A stretch of DNA of 64,000 nt from an uncultured Desulfovibrio sp. Its GTDB lineage: Bacteria > Desulfobacterota > Desulfovibrionia > Desulfovibrionales > Desulfovibrionaceae. The stretch is from contig URBN01000009.1 of NCBI GenBank assembly GCA_900546145.1, forward strand, positions 1 through 64,000, given 5' to 3'. Numbering within the stretch: the first letter of the stretch is position 1; every line of letters begins with the position of its first letter. The notes under the pieces are model-generated. The model saw only the letters and a list, made by a program, of their open reading frames with translations. It searched no databases and had not been told where the DNA came from. The position numbers and the translations under genes are program-made. Positions 29,844 to 43,617 of the stretch are shown here, one piece after another.

Positions 29844-29993
29844 ATGAGAACAAACATCATCCTGCAGTGCACTGTGTGCAAGCGCCGCAACTACGTTTCC
29901 GTCAAGAACAAGAAGAACACGACGGAACGCCTCGAGCGCAAAAAGTACTGCCCCTGGGACAGGAAGCACACGATTCACCGCGAAGTACGATAA
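29844..29993 (+). CDS. rpmG: 50S ribosomal protein L33
   Basis: A 49-residue frame starting four bases after tuf. It reads [17 protein letters not shown], then [20 protein letters not shown], the L33 pattern. The first Cys pair (C9, C12) is intact, but the second pair is CPWD instead of C-x-x-C, so only three of four zinc cysteines remain. It lies in the usual tuf-rpmG-tRNA-Trp-secE position. Confidence 0.93.
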   Translation: MRTNIILQCTVCKRRNYVSVKNKKNTTERLERKKYCPWDRKHTIHREVR

Positions 29994-30004
29994 ACATATT
30001 CACC

Positions 30005-30029
30005 CTGGCGGGATGAAAAATCCCGCCAG
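30005..30029 (+). other. Perfect hairpin between rpmG and tRNA-Trp
   Basis: A 10-bp perfect stem (CTGGCGGGAT with ATCCCGCCAG) and a 5-base GAAAA loop lie nine bases before tRNA-Trp. No T tract follows, so an RNA-processing or mRNA 3'-end role is more likely than termination. Confidence 0.55.
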
Positions 30030-30038
30030 AGTCCATGC

Positions 30039-30115
30039 AGGGCAGTAGCTCTAACGGCTAGAGCGGCGGTCTCCAAAACCGCAAGTTGGGGGTTCGAATC
30101 CCTCCTGCCCTGCCA
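30039..30115 (+). tRNA. tRNA-Trp (CCA)
   Basis: Acceptor AGGGCAG pairs with CTGCCCT, followed by G and an encoded CCA. The anticodon stem is GCGGT/ACCGC with loop CTCCAAA (anticodon CCA). It is embedded between rpmG and secE. Confidence 0.97.
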
Positions 30116-30136
30116 TTTTTTTTGCCGAGAGAAAAT

Positions 30137-30376
30137 ATGGCCAAGAAGACACCCGCTACCACCAACGCTCAGACATCCAAAGAGCCAGGTCTCGTCAAGC
30201 GCTTCATTACGTATGTGGAGGATTCCCGTGCGGAACTCCGCAAGGTAACGTGGCCCTCTGCTGCTGAGACGCGTAAGGCGACCATCGCGGTAGTGGGCTT
30301 TATTGCTGTCATGGCCCTTATTCTCGGGCTCATCGACCTCGGCCTCTCCTCCATCATCAAATCAATTCTGTCCTAG
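30137..30376 (+). CDS. secE: Preprotein translocase subunit SecE
   Basis: Short SecE of 79 residues: an amphipathic segment (FITYVEDSRAELRKVTWPSA) with the conserved L-R-K-V-T-W-P motif, followed by a single transmembrane helix. ATG 30137 follows GAGAGAAAAT. nusG starts nine bases later, the universal secE-nusG order. Confidence 0.95.
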   Translation: MAKKTPATTNAQTSKEPGLVKRFITYVEDSRAELRKVTWPSAAETRKATIAVVGFIAVMALILGLIDLGLSSIIKSILS

Positions 30377-30385
30377 GCGCTGACC

Positions 30386-30961
30386 ATGAACGACGAAATT
30401 GTCATCGACGACGATTCTGAGCTTGGTAAACGTCCCCGCTGGTATATCGTGCACACCTACTCGGGTTTCGAGCAGCGCGTGCAGAAGACCATCAACGAAA
30501 TGATCCGGAGCGGCCAGGGCAGAGATCTCATTTTACAGTGCGTTGTGCCCACGGAGAAAGTCATCGAACTTTCCAAGCAGGGATCCAAACGCACGACCAC
30601 CCGCAAGTTCTATCCCGGTTACGTCATGGTTCAGATGATCATGACCGAATATGCCTGGAACCTTATTCAGAGCATTCCCAAGGTGACGGGATTTGTCGGT
30701 GGAAAGAACCGCCCCACGCCCATGAAGGACAGCGAGGCGGAGAATATTCTTGCTCTAATGGAAACCCGCAAGGAGAGCCCCCGTCCCAAGTTCAGCTTTG
30801 ACAAGGGCGAGGAGGTCCGCATCATCGACGGACCTTTCAGCGGGTTCAACGGTGTTGTGGACGAAGTCAATTACGACAAGGGAAAGCTGCGCGTCTCCGT
30901 TTCCATTTTCGGACGTCAGACGCCGGTGGAACTGGACTTCGTTCAGGTTTCCAAAGGCTAA
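30386..30961 (+). CDS. nusG: Transcription termination/antitermination factor NusG
   Basis: RNA polymerase-associated elongation factor that also contacts Rho and the ribosome. The 191 residues have an acidic N-terminal extension, the NGN domain (RWYIVHTYSGFEQRVQ, RKFYPGYVMVQM, TGFVGG) and a C-terminal KOW domain (GEEVRIIDGPFSGFNGVVDE). It is followed by rplK. Confidence 0.97.
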   Translation: MNDEIVIDDDSELGKRPRWYIVHTYSGFEQRVQKTINEMIRSGQGRDLILQCVVPTEKVIELSKQGSKRTTTRKFYPGYVMVQMIMTEYAWNLIQSIPKVTGFVGGKNRPTPMKDSEAENILALMETRKESPRPKFSFDKGEEVRIIDGPFSGFNGVVDEVNYDKGKLRVSVSIFGRQTPVELDFVQVSKG

Positions 30962-31000
30962 GTTCATTCAGGGTACCATCTCCCTGTAAAGGATCATGAC

Positions 31001-31423
31001 ATGGCCAAGAAAATTGTTGCTAAAGTCAAACTGCAGATTCCTGCCGGCGCCGCCAATCCGTCCCCGCCAGTAGGCCCCGCCCTCGGCCAGCACGGCCTGA
31101 ACATCATGGGCTTCTGCAAGGAATTCAATGCCCGCACTGCTTCCCAGAAGGGTATGATCATCCCCGTGATCATCACCTGCTACGCGGACCGTTCCTTCAC
31201 CTTCATTACGAAGACCCCGCCGGCTGCCGTTCTTATCATGAAGGCTGCCAAGATCGAAAAGGCCTCCGGTGTGCCGAACCGTACCAAGGTTGGCACCATC
31301 ACGATGGCCCAGGTCGAGGAAATCGCCAAGACCAAAATGCCCGATCTCAACGCCGCTTCTCTTGAAGCTGCCGTGAAGACCATCATGGGCACGGCCCGCA
31401 GCATGGGCGTCGACGTAAAGTAG
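31001..31423 (+). CDS. rplK: 50S ribosomal protein L11
   Basis: 140-residue L11 of the GTPase-associated centre. [20 protein letters not shown] at the N-terminus and [11 protein letters not shown] at the C-terminus are typical. AAAGGATC precedes the ATG. Confidence 0.98.
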   Translation: MAKKIVAKVKLQIPAGAANPSPPVGPALGQHGLNIMGFCKEFNARTASQKGMIIPVIITCYADRSFTFITKTPPAAVLIMKAAKIEKASGVPNRTKVGTITMAQVEEIAKTKMPDLNAASLEAAVKTIMGTARSMGVDVK

Positions 31424-31525
31424 GCACGCTGCAGACTGCACGTATTCCTTACGTGCGCTATCACCAGCACTGCCCTGCCCGCGCATGTCGGGTGACGGCA
31501 GGAGATAAACTCGAAGGAAAATACA

Positions 31526-32233
31526 ATGCCCAAGCATGGTAAGAATTTCAGAAACGCTTCCAAGGATCTCAAGCCCCTGGATCGTTTCTCAGTAGAAGAC
31601 GCTGTCGCGAAAACCGTGGCGGCGAGCTTTGCCAAATTTGACGAAACCGTTGACGTAGCCATGCGTCTCGGTGTCGACCCGAAGTACTCCGACCAGATGG
31701 TCCGCGGCGCTGTCCCCCTCCCTCACGGGCTCGGCAAGACCGTGCGTGTTGCCGTTTTCTGCAAGGGTGAAAAGCAGGCTGAAGCCCGCGAGGCCGGAGC
31801 TGACTTTGTCGGCGCTGAAGATCTCATCGATAAGATTAAGGAAGGCTGGCTCGACTTTGATGCCGCCATCGCTACTCCCGATGTCATGGCTCTGGTCGGC
31901 CGCGTTGGCCGTGTCCTTGGTCCCCGCGGACTTATGCCGAACGCCAAGACCGGCAGCGTCACCATGGATGTGGCCAAGGCCGTCAAGGAACTGAAGGCCG
32001 GCCGCGTGGAATTCAAGGTCGACAAGGCCGGTGTTCTGCACGCCCCCTTCGGCAAGGTCAGCTTCGGAGCCGAAAAGCTCTGCGGCAACCTTAAGGCTCT
32101 TGTTGAGGCCGTCATGCGCCAGAAGCCGGCTGCTGCGAAGGGTAACTACCTTCTCAGCATGGCCGTGTCTTCCACCATGGGTCCCGGCTACAAGATCGAC
32201 CTTACCCAGGTCAAGAAATTTCTCGAAGGCTAG
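31526..32233 (+). CDS. rplA: 50S ribosomal protein L1
   Basis: 235-residue L1, the L1-stalk protein and often a translational repressor of its own operon. Family segments include [20 protein letters not shown] and [19 protein letters not shown]. It is preceded by a 102-base spacer after rplK and a GAAGGAAAAT site. Confidence 0.98.
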   Translation: MPKHGKNFRNASKDLKPLDRFSVEDAVAKTVAASFAKFDETVDVAMRLGVDPKYSDQMVRGAVPLPHGLGKTVRVAVFCKGEKQAEAREAGADFVGAEDLIDKIKEGWLDFDAAIATPDVMALVGRVGRVLGPRGLMPNAKTGSVTMDVAKAVKELKAGRVEFKVDKAGVLHAPFGKVSFGAEKLCGNLKALVEAVMRQKPAAAKGNYLLSMAVSSTMGPGYKIDLTQVKKFLEG

Positions 32234-32391
32234 CTTTCAGCCCGCCTTCGGGCGGACGGGTTCTTCCCGTCCAATGGTAATGGATTAAGGAATCGGGTCG
32301 AAGACGGCGGGTAGCGTCCCTGTGACGCAGTAAATCCAGCCCAGACTTTGGCTCGGCTCCCACCTTTGAACCCTAACGTGAGGAGTTTCAC
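32234..32391 (+). ncRNA. L10 (rplJ) leader RNA
   Basis: The 158-base spacer before rplJ is highly structured: CCGCC/GGCGG and GACGGG/CCCGTC hairpins near 32240-32272, then GTCGAAGACGGCGGGTAGCG, and a GCGTC/GACGC hairpin (32314-32328). The order and the GAAGACGGCGGG-type internal loop resemble known L10 leaders, to which the L10-(L12)4 complex binds to repress translation. The assignment is by position and pattern, not by a covariance search. Confidence 0.65.
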
Positions 32392-32916
32392 GTGGATAGG
32401 TCTCAGAAAGCAGCTATCATCGAGGGAATGAAGGCCAAGGCCAACGACGCCTCGATTGCTGTTGTGACCGTCTTCAAGGGTATGACGGTGGAGGAGTCGA
32501 CGAACCTGAGGGTTAACCTGCGTAAAGCCGGCGGCGAATACCAGGTTATCAAGAACACCCTCGGCAGAATCGCCTTCACCGACAGCAAACACGATGTTCT
32601 CAAGGATCAGCTCCGCGACAACACCGGTATTGCCCTTGGTTTTGACGACCCCGTTGCGGTAGCAAAGGCGCTCAGCGATTTCGCTAAGGACAGCAAGACC
32701 TTCCAGATCAAGTCCGGCAGCCTCGATGGCAAGCCCATGACTGCGGAAGAAATCGACGCCCTGGCAAAACTGCCCGGACGCGAACAGCTGCTCGGCCAGA
32801 TGCTGGCCACCATGAACGCCGTTCCTACCAACTTTGTCTGCCTCTTCGCCAACATGCTTCGCGGCCTGCTTTACGCACTCAAGGCCATCGAAGAGAAGAA
32901 GGGCGCTGCTGCGTAA
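32392..32916 (+). CDS. rplJ: 50S ribosomal protein L10
   Basis: 174-residue L10, the stalk base that carries L7/L12. It starts with GTG at 32392 after a GTGAGGAG ribosome site. Typical segments are [33 protein letters not shown] and [15 protein letters not shown]. It is followed by rplL. Confidence 0.97.
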   Translation: MDRSQKAAIIEGMKAKANDASIAVVTVFKGMTVEESTNLRVNLRKAGGEYQVIKNTLGRIAFTDSKHDVLKDQLRDNTGIALGFDDPVAVAKALSDFAKDSKTFQIKSGSLDGKPMTAEEIDALAKLPGREQLLGQMLATMNAVPTNFVCLFANMLRGLLYALKAIEEKKGAAA

Positions 32917-32970
32917 GCACTTACGCACGTTCGTTTTATCTGCCAACGCATTCCCTACAGGAGAAATACC

Positions 32971-33351
32971 ATGGCCGTTACCAAAGAAGAAGTTGTTGAA
33001 TTTATCTCCAATATGACCGTTCTCGAACTCTCCGAATTCATCAAGGAACTCGAGGACAAGTTCGGTGTTTCCGCTGCTGCCCCCGTGGCCGCTGTCGCCG
33101 CCGCTCCGGCTGCTGCCGCTGCCCCGGCCGCTGAAGAAAAGACCGAATTCGACGTCGTGCTGAAGGAAGTCGGCGCCAACAAGATCGCCGTCATCAAGGC
33201 TGTCCGCGCCATCACCGACCTCGGCCTCAAGGAAGCCAAGGCCAAGGTTGACAGCGTTCCTTCCACCATTAAGGAAGGCGTTTCCAAGGAAGACGCTGAA
33301 GCCGCCAAGAAGCAGCTCACCGAAGCCGGCGCCACTGTCGAACTCAAGTAA
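32971..33351 (+). CDS. rplL: 50S ribosomal protein L7/L12
   Basis: 126-residue stalk protein that recruits translation factors. It has an N-terminal dimerisation segment ([20 protein letters not shown]), an Ala/Pro hinge at about 37-54, and a C-terminal domain with [20 protein letters not shown]. It is closed by a hairpin that probably attenuates reading into rpoB. Confidence 0.98.
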   Translation: MAVTKEEVVEFISNMTVLELSEFIKELEDKFGVSAAAPVAAVAAAPAAAAAPAAEEKTEFDVVLKEVGANKIAVIKAVRAITDLGLKEAKAKVDSVPSTIKEGVSKEDAEAAKKQLTEAGATVELK

Positions 33352-33375
33352 GTTCGTCATTACGACCGAATCAGA

Positions 33376-33406
33376 GGGGCGGATCCGCAGGGGTCCGCCC
33401 TTTTTT
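33376..33406 (+). terminator. Terminator/attenuator between rplL and rpoB
   Basis: GGGCGGA (33377-33383) pairs with TCCGCCC (33394-33400), followed by TTTTTT. In many bacteria a partial terminator here reduces rpoBC relative to rplJL. A separate promoter-like sequence lies just downstream. Confidence 0.8.
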
Positions 33407-33438
33407 CGTCCTTTTCCCCTTCCGAAGCGCTTTTGCAC

Positions 33439-33465
33439 TTGCCATTTACCGGGTTTTAATATAAT
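33439..33465 (+). promoter_or_regulatory. Promoter upstream of rpoB
   Basis: A perfect -10 TATAAT (33460-33465) has TTGCCA (33439-33444) 15 bases upstream, a short spacer. It sits in an AT-rich patch after the rplL terminator and could start rpoBC transcription independently. Confidence 0.55.
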
Positions 33466-33680
33466 GGAGATAACTCACTTTTTTTGAAGGGAGAGAGTGC
33501 TGGTTTTTCTCTTTTTCCGACAGCAGACGCGTTAGCGGCGACAGAATTCACGGCCTGCGTTAGGGGGCAGGACGCGAACACTGCCGCCTTGTGCTTTTTT
33601 GTGCCGCATCTCCCTTTCTCTCCGTCCGCATCCAGCCCATCCCTGGCAGGACGCAACCGATACCCACTGAGGATCATCGC
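33466..33680 (+). other. Long rpoB leader
   Basis: Part of the 329-base gap between rplL and rpoB. Downstream of the promoter-like sequence it holds about 215 bases with no convincing gene and no strong hairpin. An in-frame ATG at 33591 would add 30 residues to RpoB that do not look like family sequence. Confidence 0.4.
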
Positions 33681-36600
33681 ATGGGCCAGCTTATAAAGCA
33701 GTTCGGTAAAATCAAAGTAACGACTCCCATTCCTCATCTACTCACACTACAGCTTGACTCCTATTCGAAATTTCTCCAGGAGGGCGTCCCGGCGGACAAG
33801 CGCCGCGAAGACGTCGGCCTGGAAGGAGTCTTCCGTACTGTCTTCCCCATCGAGGACTTCAACAAGACCGCGTCCCTGGAGTTCGAGAGCTACGAAATCC
33901 AGGAGCCCAAGTACGATCAGGCTGAATGCATTTCCAAGGGACTGACCTATGAAGCGCCTGTGCGCATCAAGGTCCGTCTCGCTGTGTACGACGTGGACGA
34001 CGCCACCGGCGAACGCAATATCCGCGACATCAAGGAGCAGGACATTTATTTCGGCACCCTGCCCCTGATGACCGAGAAGGGCACGTTCATCGTCAACGGC
34101 ACCGAGCGCGTCATCGTCAACCAGCTGCAGCGTTCCCCGGGCATCATCTTCGAGCATGACGGCGGCAAGACCCATGCTTCGCACAAGGTGCTCTACTCCT
34201 GCCGCGTGATCCCCATGCGCGGATCCTGGCTCGACTTTGACTTCGACCATAAGGATATCCTGTACGTGCGCATCGACCGCAGGCGCAAGATGCCCGTGAC
34301 CATCCTGTTCAAGGCCATGGGCATGAGCAAGACGGACATCCTCGACTATTTCTACCCGAAGGAACTGCGCGAGACCTACTATCTTGACATCCCCGAGGGC
34401 ATGCAGGCCGATGTCACACTTCGTGACGAAAAGCCCGTTTTCTGGAAGGTCAACAAGGACCTCTACCGCAAAGAGCCCGCGTACACCGACATCGCGGATC
34501 AGAACGGCAAGGTCATTGCCCACGCCGGCAAGCTCATCACCAAGCGTCAGTGGCGCCTCATCTGCGAATCCGGCATGAACGCCATCCAGGTGCGTCCGGA
34601 CACGCTTGAAGGTATGTTCCTGGCTGAGGACATCATCGATCCCCAGGCCGAGGACAAGACCGCTCCCGAAGCCGTCCTCGCCCAGGCTGCTGACGAGCTC
34701 ACCCCCGAGCTCATCCAGACTCTCAGGGACAAGGGCATCAAGGAAATCACGGTTCTGCACACCAAGGGCCCGGACGTGTCCTCGTCCATCCGCGACACGC
34801 TGGTGTCGGACAAGACTCCCGATCAGGAAAAGGCCCAGGAAGAGATTTACCGCAGGCTCCGTCCTTCTTCTCCGCCAACCCCCGAGATCGCCAAGAGCTT
34901 CTTCGACAACATCTTCCGCAATGTCGAGTACTACGACCTTTCCCCTGTGGGCCGCTACAAGCTCAACCAGCGCCTGCACTTCCCGCAGGACTACGGCATG
35001 GTCGATGACGGCAACGGAAACAGCGTGCCCTGCCGCACGCTGACGGACAACGACATCCTGACCGCCATCAAGACCCTGTGCACCATGAAGGACACGCACG
35101 CCGCGCCTGATGACATCGACCATCTCGGCAACCGCCGCGTGCGCCTCGTCGGCGAACTCGTGGAGAACCAGTACCGCATCGGCCTCGTGCGCATGGAAAG
35201 GGCCATCAAGGAACGCATGAGCCTGCAGGAAATCTCCACGCTCATGCCGCATGATCTGATCAACCCGAAACCGGTCGCTGCCGTGCTCAAGGAATTCTTC
35301 GGCACCAGCCAGCTCTCCCAGTTCATGGATCAGACCAACGCCCTCTCCGAAGTGACGCACAAGCGCCGTCTTTCCGCTCTCGGCCCCGGCGGCCTCACCC
35401 GTGACCGCGCCGGCTTCGAAGTGCGTGACGTGCACACGTCCCATTACGGCCGCATCTGCCCCATTGAAACGCCTGAAGGCCCGAACATCGGCCTCATTGT
35501 TTCTCTGTCCACCTACGCCAGAGTCAATGACTTCGGCTTCATCGAAACCCCCTACCGTGTCATCCGCGACTGCCAGAAGACCGATGAGGTCGTCAGCCTC
35601 GATGCCACGCGCGAAGCCGATAACCAGGTCATCGCCCAGGCCAATGCCCGCTTTGATGAGAACGGCAGGCTCGCCGATGACAACATCACCGTGCGAGTCA
35701 AGGGCGAAGTGGAAATGAGGCCCAAAGAAGAAGTCACCCTTATGGACGTGGCTCCTGGCCAGATGGTCTCCATTTCGGCCGCCCTCATTCCTTTCCTCGA
35801 ACACGATGACGCAAACCGCGCCCTCATGGGTTCCAACATGCAGAGACAGGCCGTGCCCCTGCTCCGCTCCGAGCTGCCCATCGTCGGCACGGGCATGGAA
35901 GTGCCCGTGGCCCGCGACTCCGGCGCCTGCATCGTGGCTCCCGCAGACGGCATCGTGCGCTACGCTGATGCCGACCGCATCGTGGTCGAGTACGAAGGCG
36001 ATGTCTTCCCCACCACGGGCGGCGTCAAGGCCTACGATCTGCTCAAGTTCCACAAGTCCAACCAGAACACCTGCTTCAGCCAGAAGGCCACCTGCGTGCC
36101 CGGCCAGATCGTCAAGAAGGGCGACGTCCTCGCTGACGGTCCCGGCATCGACAACGGCACCCTGGCCCTCGGCAAGAACCTGGTCGTCGCCTTCATGCCC
36201 TGGTGCGGCTACAACTACGAAGACGCCATCCTGATCTCCGAAAAGACCGTGAAGGAAGACACCTTCACGTCCATTCATATTGAGGAGTTCGAGGTGGTGG
36301 CCCGCGACACCAAACTCGGACCTGAGGAAATCACCCGCGACATCCCGAACGTCGGCGAGGATATGCTCCGCAACCTCGACGAGTCCGGCATCATCCGCAT
36401 CGGCGCTCCCGTGAAGACCGACGATATCCTGGTCGGCCGCATCACCCCCAAGGGCGAAACCCAGCTTACCCCTGAAGAGAAGCTCCTGCGCGCCATCTTC
36501 GGCGAAAAGGCCAGAGACGTGCGCAACTCCTCCCTCAAGGTCCCGCCGGGAGTCGAAGGCACCGTCATCGACGTCAAGGTGTTCAACCGCCGTTCCGGCG

Positions 36601-37952
36601 ACAAGGACGAACGCACCAAGGCCATCGAAAGGCACCAGATCGAGATCCTGGACGAAAAGGAACAGGAACACATCAGCGTGCTGGCCCAGGCCTGCCGCGA
36701 CCGCCTCGCTCCCTCCGTTATCGGAAAGCAGGTGAACAACACCGTCCTCAGCAATACCACCAAGGGTGCCGCCATCACGGCCGGAGCTTCCATGACCCGC
36801 GAGGCTCTGGATCAGATTCCGCCGAAGAAGCTCTCCGGCCTCTTCAAGAGCAGCGAGACCAACGACATCGTTGAGAAGGCGCTCGAAGATTACGACCGTC
36901 AGCTCCAGTATCTGAAGAACATCTACGACGCCAAGCGCGAGAAGGCCACAGAAGGAGACGATCTGCCTCCCGGAGTCATCCGCATGGTCAAGGTGCATGT
37001 GGCCATCAAGAGAAAGCTCTCCGTGGGCGACAAGATGGCCGGCCGTCACGGCAACAAGGGTGTCGTGTCCATGATCCTTCCCGAGGAAGATATGCCCTTC
37101 TTCGCGGACGGACGCCCGGTCGACATCGTGCTCAACCCCCTCGGCGTGCCTTCCCGAATGAACATCGGCCAGATCATGGAAACCCACCTCGGCTGGGGCG
37201 CCAAGGAACTCGGCCGCCAGCTCGCCGAGCTCGTTGATTCCGGCAAGGCCATGCAGGTCGTCCGCGACGAGGTCAAAGACGTCTTCAACTCACCCGAGAT
37301 CAGCAAGGCCGTGGATGAGATGGACGACGAGGAATTCGCCGCCTCCGTGCGCAAACTGCGCAAGGGCATCACCACGAGGACGCCTGTCTTCGACGGCGCC
37401 ACCGAGGATGAAATCTGGAGCTGGATGGACAAAGCCCATCTCTCCAACGACGGCAAGAGCGTTCTCTATGACGGCCGCACCGGCGTTCCCTTCAAGAACA
37501 GGGTCACCGTGGGCGTCATGTACATGCTCAAACTCCACCACCTTGTGGACGAAAAGATTCATGCCCGTTCCACCGGCCCCTACTCCCTCGTCACGCAGCA
37601 GCCTCTGGGCGGCAAGGCCCAGTTCGGCGGCCAGCGTCTCGGTGAAATGGAAGTGTGGGCCCTCGAGGCCTACGGCGCTTCGTACCTCCTGCAGGAATTC
37701 CTGACGGTCAAGTCCGATGACGTGACCGGACGAGTCAAGATGTACGAAAAGATTGTGAAGGGCGACAACTTCCTCGAAGCCGGCATGCCTGAATCCTTCA
37801 ACGTCCTGGTCAAGGAGCTCATGAGCCTCGGCCTGAACGTCACCCTGCAGCAGGATGAATCCAAGCCCCACAACAGGCGCCTCGGATTCATTCCCGGACG
37901 CAGCGCCGGCACTGCCCAGAGCAGCGCCGAGCCAGCCCAGGAAGACGAATAG
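33681..37952 (+). CDS. rpoB: DNA-directed RNA polymerase beta subunit
   Basis: Catalytic beta subunit, 1423 residues from ATG 33681, which begins at [20 protein letters not shown] precedes it. Family landmarks include the rifampicin-region segment [54 protein letters not shown] and the C-terminal [17 protein letters not shown]. The final 20 residues are a nonconserved tail. rpoC follows after 58 bases. Confidence 0.98.
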   Translation: MGQLIKQFGKIKVTTPIPHLLTLQLDSYSKFLQEGVPADKRREDVGLEGVFRTVFPIEDFNKTASLEFESYEIQEPKYDQAECISKGLTYEAPVRIKVRLAVYDVDDATGERNIRDIKEQDIYFGTLPLMTEKGTFIVNGTERVIVNQLQRSPGIIFEHDGGKTHASHKVLYSCRVIPMRGSWLDFDFDHKDILYVRIDRRRKMPVTILFKAMGMSKTDILDYFYPKELRETYYLDIPEGMQADVTLRDEKPVFWKVNKDLYRKEPAYTDIADQNGKVIAHAGKLITKRQWRLICESGMNAIQVRPDTLEGMFLAEDIIDPQAEDKTAPEAVLAQAADELTPELIQTLRDKGIKEITVLHTKGPDVSSSIRDTLVSDKTPDQEKAQEEIYRRLRPSSPPTPEIAKSFFDNIFRNVEYYDLSPVGRYKLNQRLHFPQDYGMVDDGNGNSVPCRTLTDNDILTAIKTLCTMKDTHAAPDDIDHLGNRRVRLVGELVENQYRIGLVRMERAIKERMSLQEISTLMPHDLINPKPVAAVLKEFFGTSQLSQFMDQTNALSEVTHKRRLSALGPGGLTRDRAGFEVRDVHTSHYGRICPIETPEGPNIGLIVSLSTYARVNDFGFIETPYRVIRDCQKTDEVVSLDATREADNQVIAQANARFDENGRLADDNITVRVKGEVEMRPKEEVTLMDVAPGQMVSISAALIPFLEHDDANRALMGSNMQRQAVPLLRSELPIVGTGMEVPVARDSGACIVAPADGIVRYADADRIVVEYEGDVFPTTGGVKAYDLLKFHKSNQNTCFSQKATCVPGQIVKKGDVLADGPGIDNGTLALGKNLVVAFMPWCGYNYEDAILISEKTVKEDTFTSIHIEEFEVVARDTKLGPEEITRDIPNVGEDMLRNLDESGIIRIGAPVKTDDILVGRITPKGETQLTPEEKLLRAIFGEKARDVRNSSLKVPPGVEGTVIDVKVFNRRSGDKDERTKAIERHQIEILDEKEQEHISVLAQACRDRLAPSVIGKQVNNTVLSNTTKGAAITAGASMTREALDQIPPKKLSGLFKSSETNDIVEKALEDYDRQLQYLKNIYDAKREKATEGDDLPPGVIRMVKVHVAIKRKLSVGDKMAGRHGNKGVVSMILPEEDMPFFADGRPVDIVLNPLGVPSRMNIGQIMETHLGWGAKELGRQLAELVDSGKAMQVVRDEVKDVFNSPEISKAVDEMDDEEFAASVRKLRKGITTRTPVFDGATEDEIWSWMDKAHLSNDGKSVLYDGRTGVPFKNRVTVGVMYMLKLHHLVDEKIHARSTGPYSLVTQQPLGGKAQFGGQRLGEMEVWALEAYGASYLLQEFLTVKSDDVTGRVKMYEKIVKGDNFLEAGMPESFNVLVKELMSLGLNVTLQQDESKPHNRRLGFIPGRSAGTAQSSAEPAQEDE

Positions 37953-38010
37953 GCCAGGGACATCTGACAAAAACGGGTAACCAGCCTTCAAGGCAAGGAA
38001 TACATATATC

Positions 38011-42228
<4,218 letters not shown>

Positions 42229-42281
42229 GTTTCTGCCACTGTCCCCGCTCCGGCTGACCGGAGCGTCTTCACACTGATGAA

Positions 42282-42317
42282 AAAATCCCCCGGAAAGTTC
42301 TCTTTCCGGGGGATTTT
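42282..42317 (+). terminator. Strong terminator after rpoC
   Basis: 16-bp perfect stem (AAAATCCCCCGGAAAG at 42282-42297 with its complement at 42302-42317), a 4-base loop and a terminal TTTT. It marks the end of the ribosomal-protein/RNA-polymerase transcription block. Confidence 0.93.
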
Positions 42318-42655
42318 CGTTTTCCGGACGATTCCGGAAAAAAACGGGAGGAAACACGGGGACAGGGCAACCTGAGATCCCCCCCCTTTCACGTATCTCC
42401 CACGCTTTGCCGGCATGTGACAAAAGTCCCGCCGGCCGCGGAAAGTTGCAATTTTCAGGTAAACGTATATAGAAATGAGCGATACAGGTTGGGAATTTTT
42501 CCTAATTGATCCTTTTCGGGCTGTAAGGATCAAAAACTGTCGGCTATCGTTTGTTTTAAAGAAGGCAGGCCCTAGTCCACCTGCCTTACGCGTGGGGGCA
42601 GTGTATCTCACGCGGAAATCCGGGTGCAGGCACACCTGAATACGGGAGAACATGC
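42318..42655 (+). promoter_or_regulatory. Promoter region of the electron-transfer pair
   Basis: No gene is seen in this gap. A promoter candidate is TTGCAA (42446-42451), 16 bases, TATAGA (42468-42473). Downstream lie a 7-bp inverted repeat GATCCTT/AAGGATC (42508-42514 and 42525-42531) and a GGCAGG/CCTGCC pair near 42564-42585. These could be operator or leader structures for the downstream membrane cytochrome gene. Confidence 0.45.
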
Positions 42656-43606
42656 ATGACTACACTGTTTTACCTCTTGGGGTATCTCGGCGTGATCGGA
42701 TTTGCAGTCACGTCGTTTCTCAAAATCAAAAAGTATGTAAAGACCACTCCGCTTCACTGCCGCTGGGAAATCTATCCCATTCCGCATGAAGGCGCCCGCG
42801 CCAAGCACGGCGGCAGCTACATGGAAGAAAGCAACTGGTGGACGAAGGAACATCATGTGGATCACATGGGCGACCTCAAGGCCCTGCTCATGGAAGTTCT
42901 CTTCCTCGAATCCACGTTCCACAATAACCGCACCCTGTGGTACAGGACCTACCCCTTCCACTTCGGCCTGTACATGCTCATGGGCGGCGCCATCATTCTC
43001 TTTATTACCGCTTTCCTGCGTCTCTTCGGCATGAGCGCCGACAACGGCCTCATCAGCTTTATCTACTGGCTCATTAACGTCATGAGCCTGCTCGGCTGCA
43101 TCGGCCTCATCGGCGGCGGCATCGGCCTCATCTTCCGCCGCATGACCGACAAGGGTCTCAGGATGTACACGACCACGGAACACCTCCTCAGCATTGGCCT
43201 GTTCGTCCTCTTCGGCGTGACCGGCCTCGCCGTGTGGTGCACCAATCCGTCCTTTGCCCCCATCGCCAGCGACTACATGTACAACTTGGTGACCTTCAAG
43301 ATCTTCACTCCCCTCCAGAACGGCGGCTTCTGCCTCCATATGCTGGTCGGCGATGCCCTGCTTATCCTCATCCCCGTGTCCTTCATGAGCCACATTCTCC
43401 TGAAGTACTTCTTCTACCATGATATCCGCTGGGAAGACGTGGCTACCCCGCGCAGCACGAAGATCCAGGGCAAGATTCTCAACGCCCTGAAGTTCCACTG
43501 CAACTGGGCCGCCCCGCACATCAACCCCGAGCAGGATCCCAACAAGACCTGGGTCGACGTTGCCACTACCGGCTACCCCTACCAAGAAAACGCTGACAAG
43601 AAGTAG
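42656..43606 (+). CDS. Membrane cytochrome b-like subunit (TmcC/DsrM/HdrE type)
   Basis: 316-residue integral membrane protein with about five or six hydrophobic helices. It resembles the nitrate-reductase-gamma/HdrE fold used as the haem b quinone-reactive subunit in Tmc and Dsr complexes. Candidate haem-ligand histidines lie in helices such as YPFHFGLYMLMGG and FCLHMLVGDALLIL. The ATG is preceded by GGGAG; an ATG four bases upstream is out of frame. The iron-sulfur partner gene starts 11 bases downstream, so the two most likely form a membrane complex passing electrons between the quinone pool and a cytoplasmic site. Which complex is not certain. Confidence 0.8.
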   Translation: MTTLFYLLGYLGVIGFAVTSFLKIKKYVKTTPLHCRWEIYPIPHEGARAKHGGSYMEESNWWTKEHHVDHMGDLKALLMEVLFLESTFHNNRTLWYRTYPFHFGLYMLMGGAIILFITAFLRLFGMSADNGLISFIYWLINVMSLLGCIGLIGGGIGLIFRRMTDKGLRMYTTTEHLLSIGLFVLFGVTGLAVWCTNPSFAPIASDYMYNLVTFKIFTPLQNGGFCLHMLVGDALLILIPVSFMSHILLKYFFYHDIRWEDVATPRSTKIQGKILNALKFHCNWAAPHINPEQDPNKTWVDVATTGYPYQENADKK

Positions 43607-43617
43607 AGGGCCCCGTG

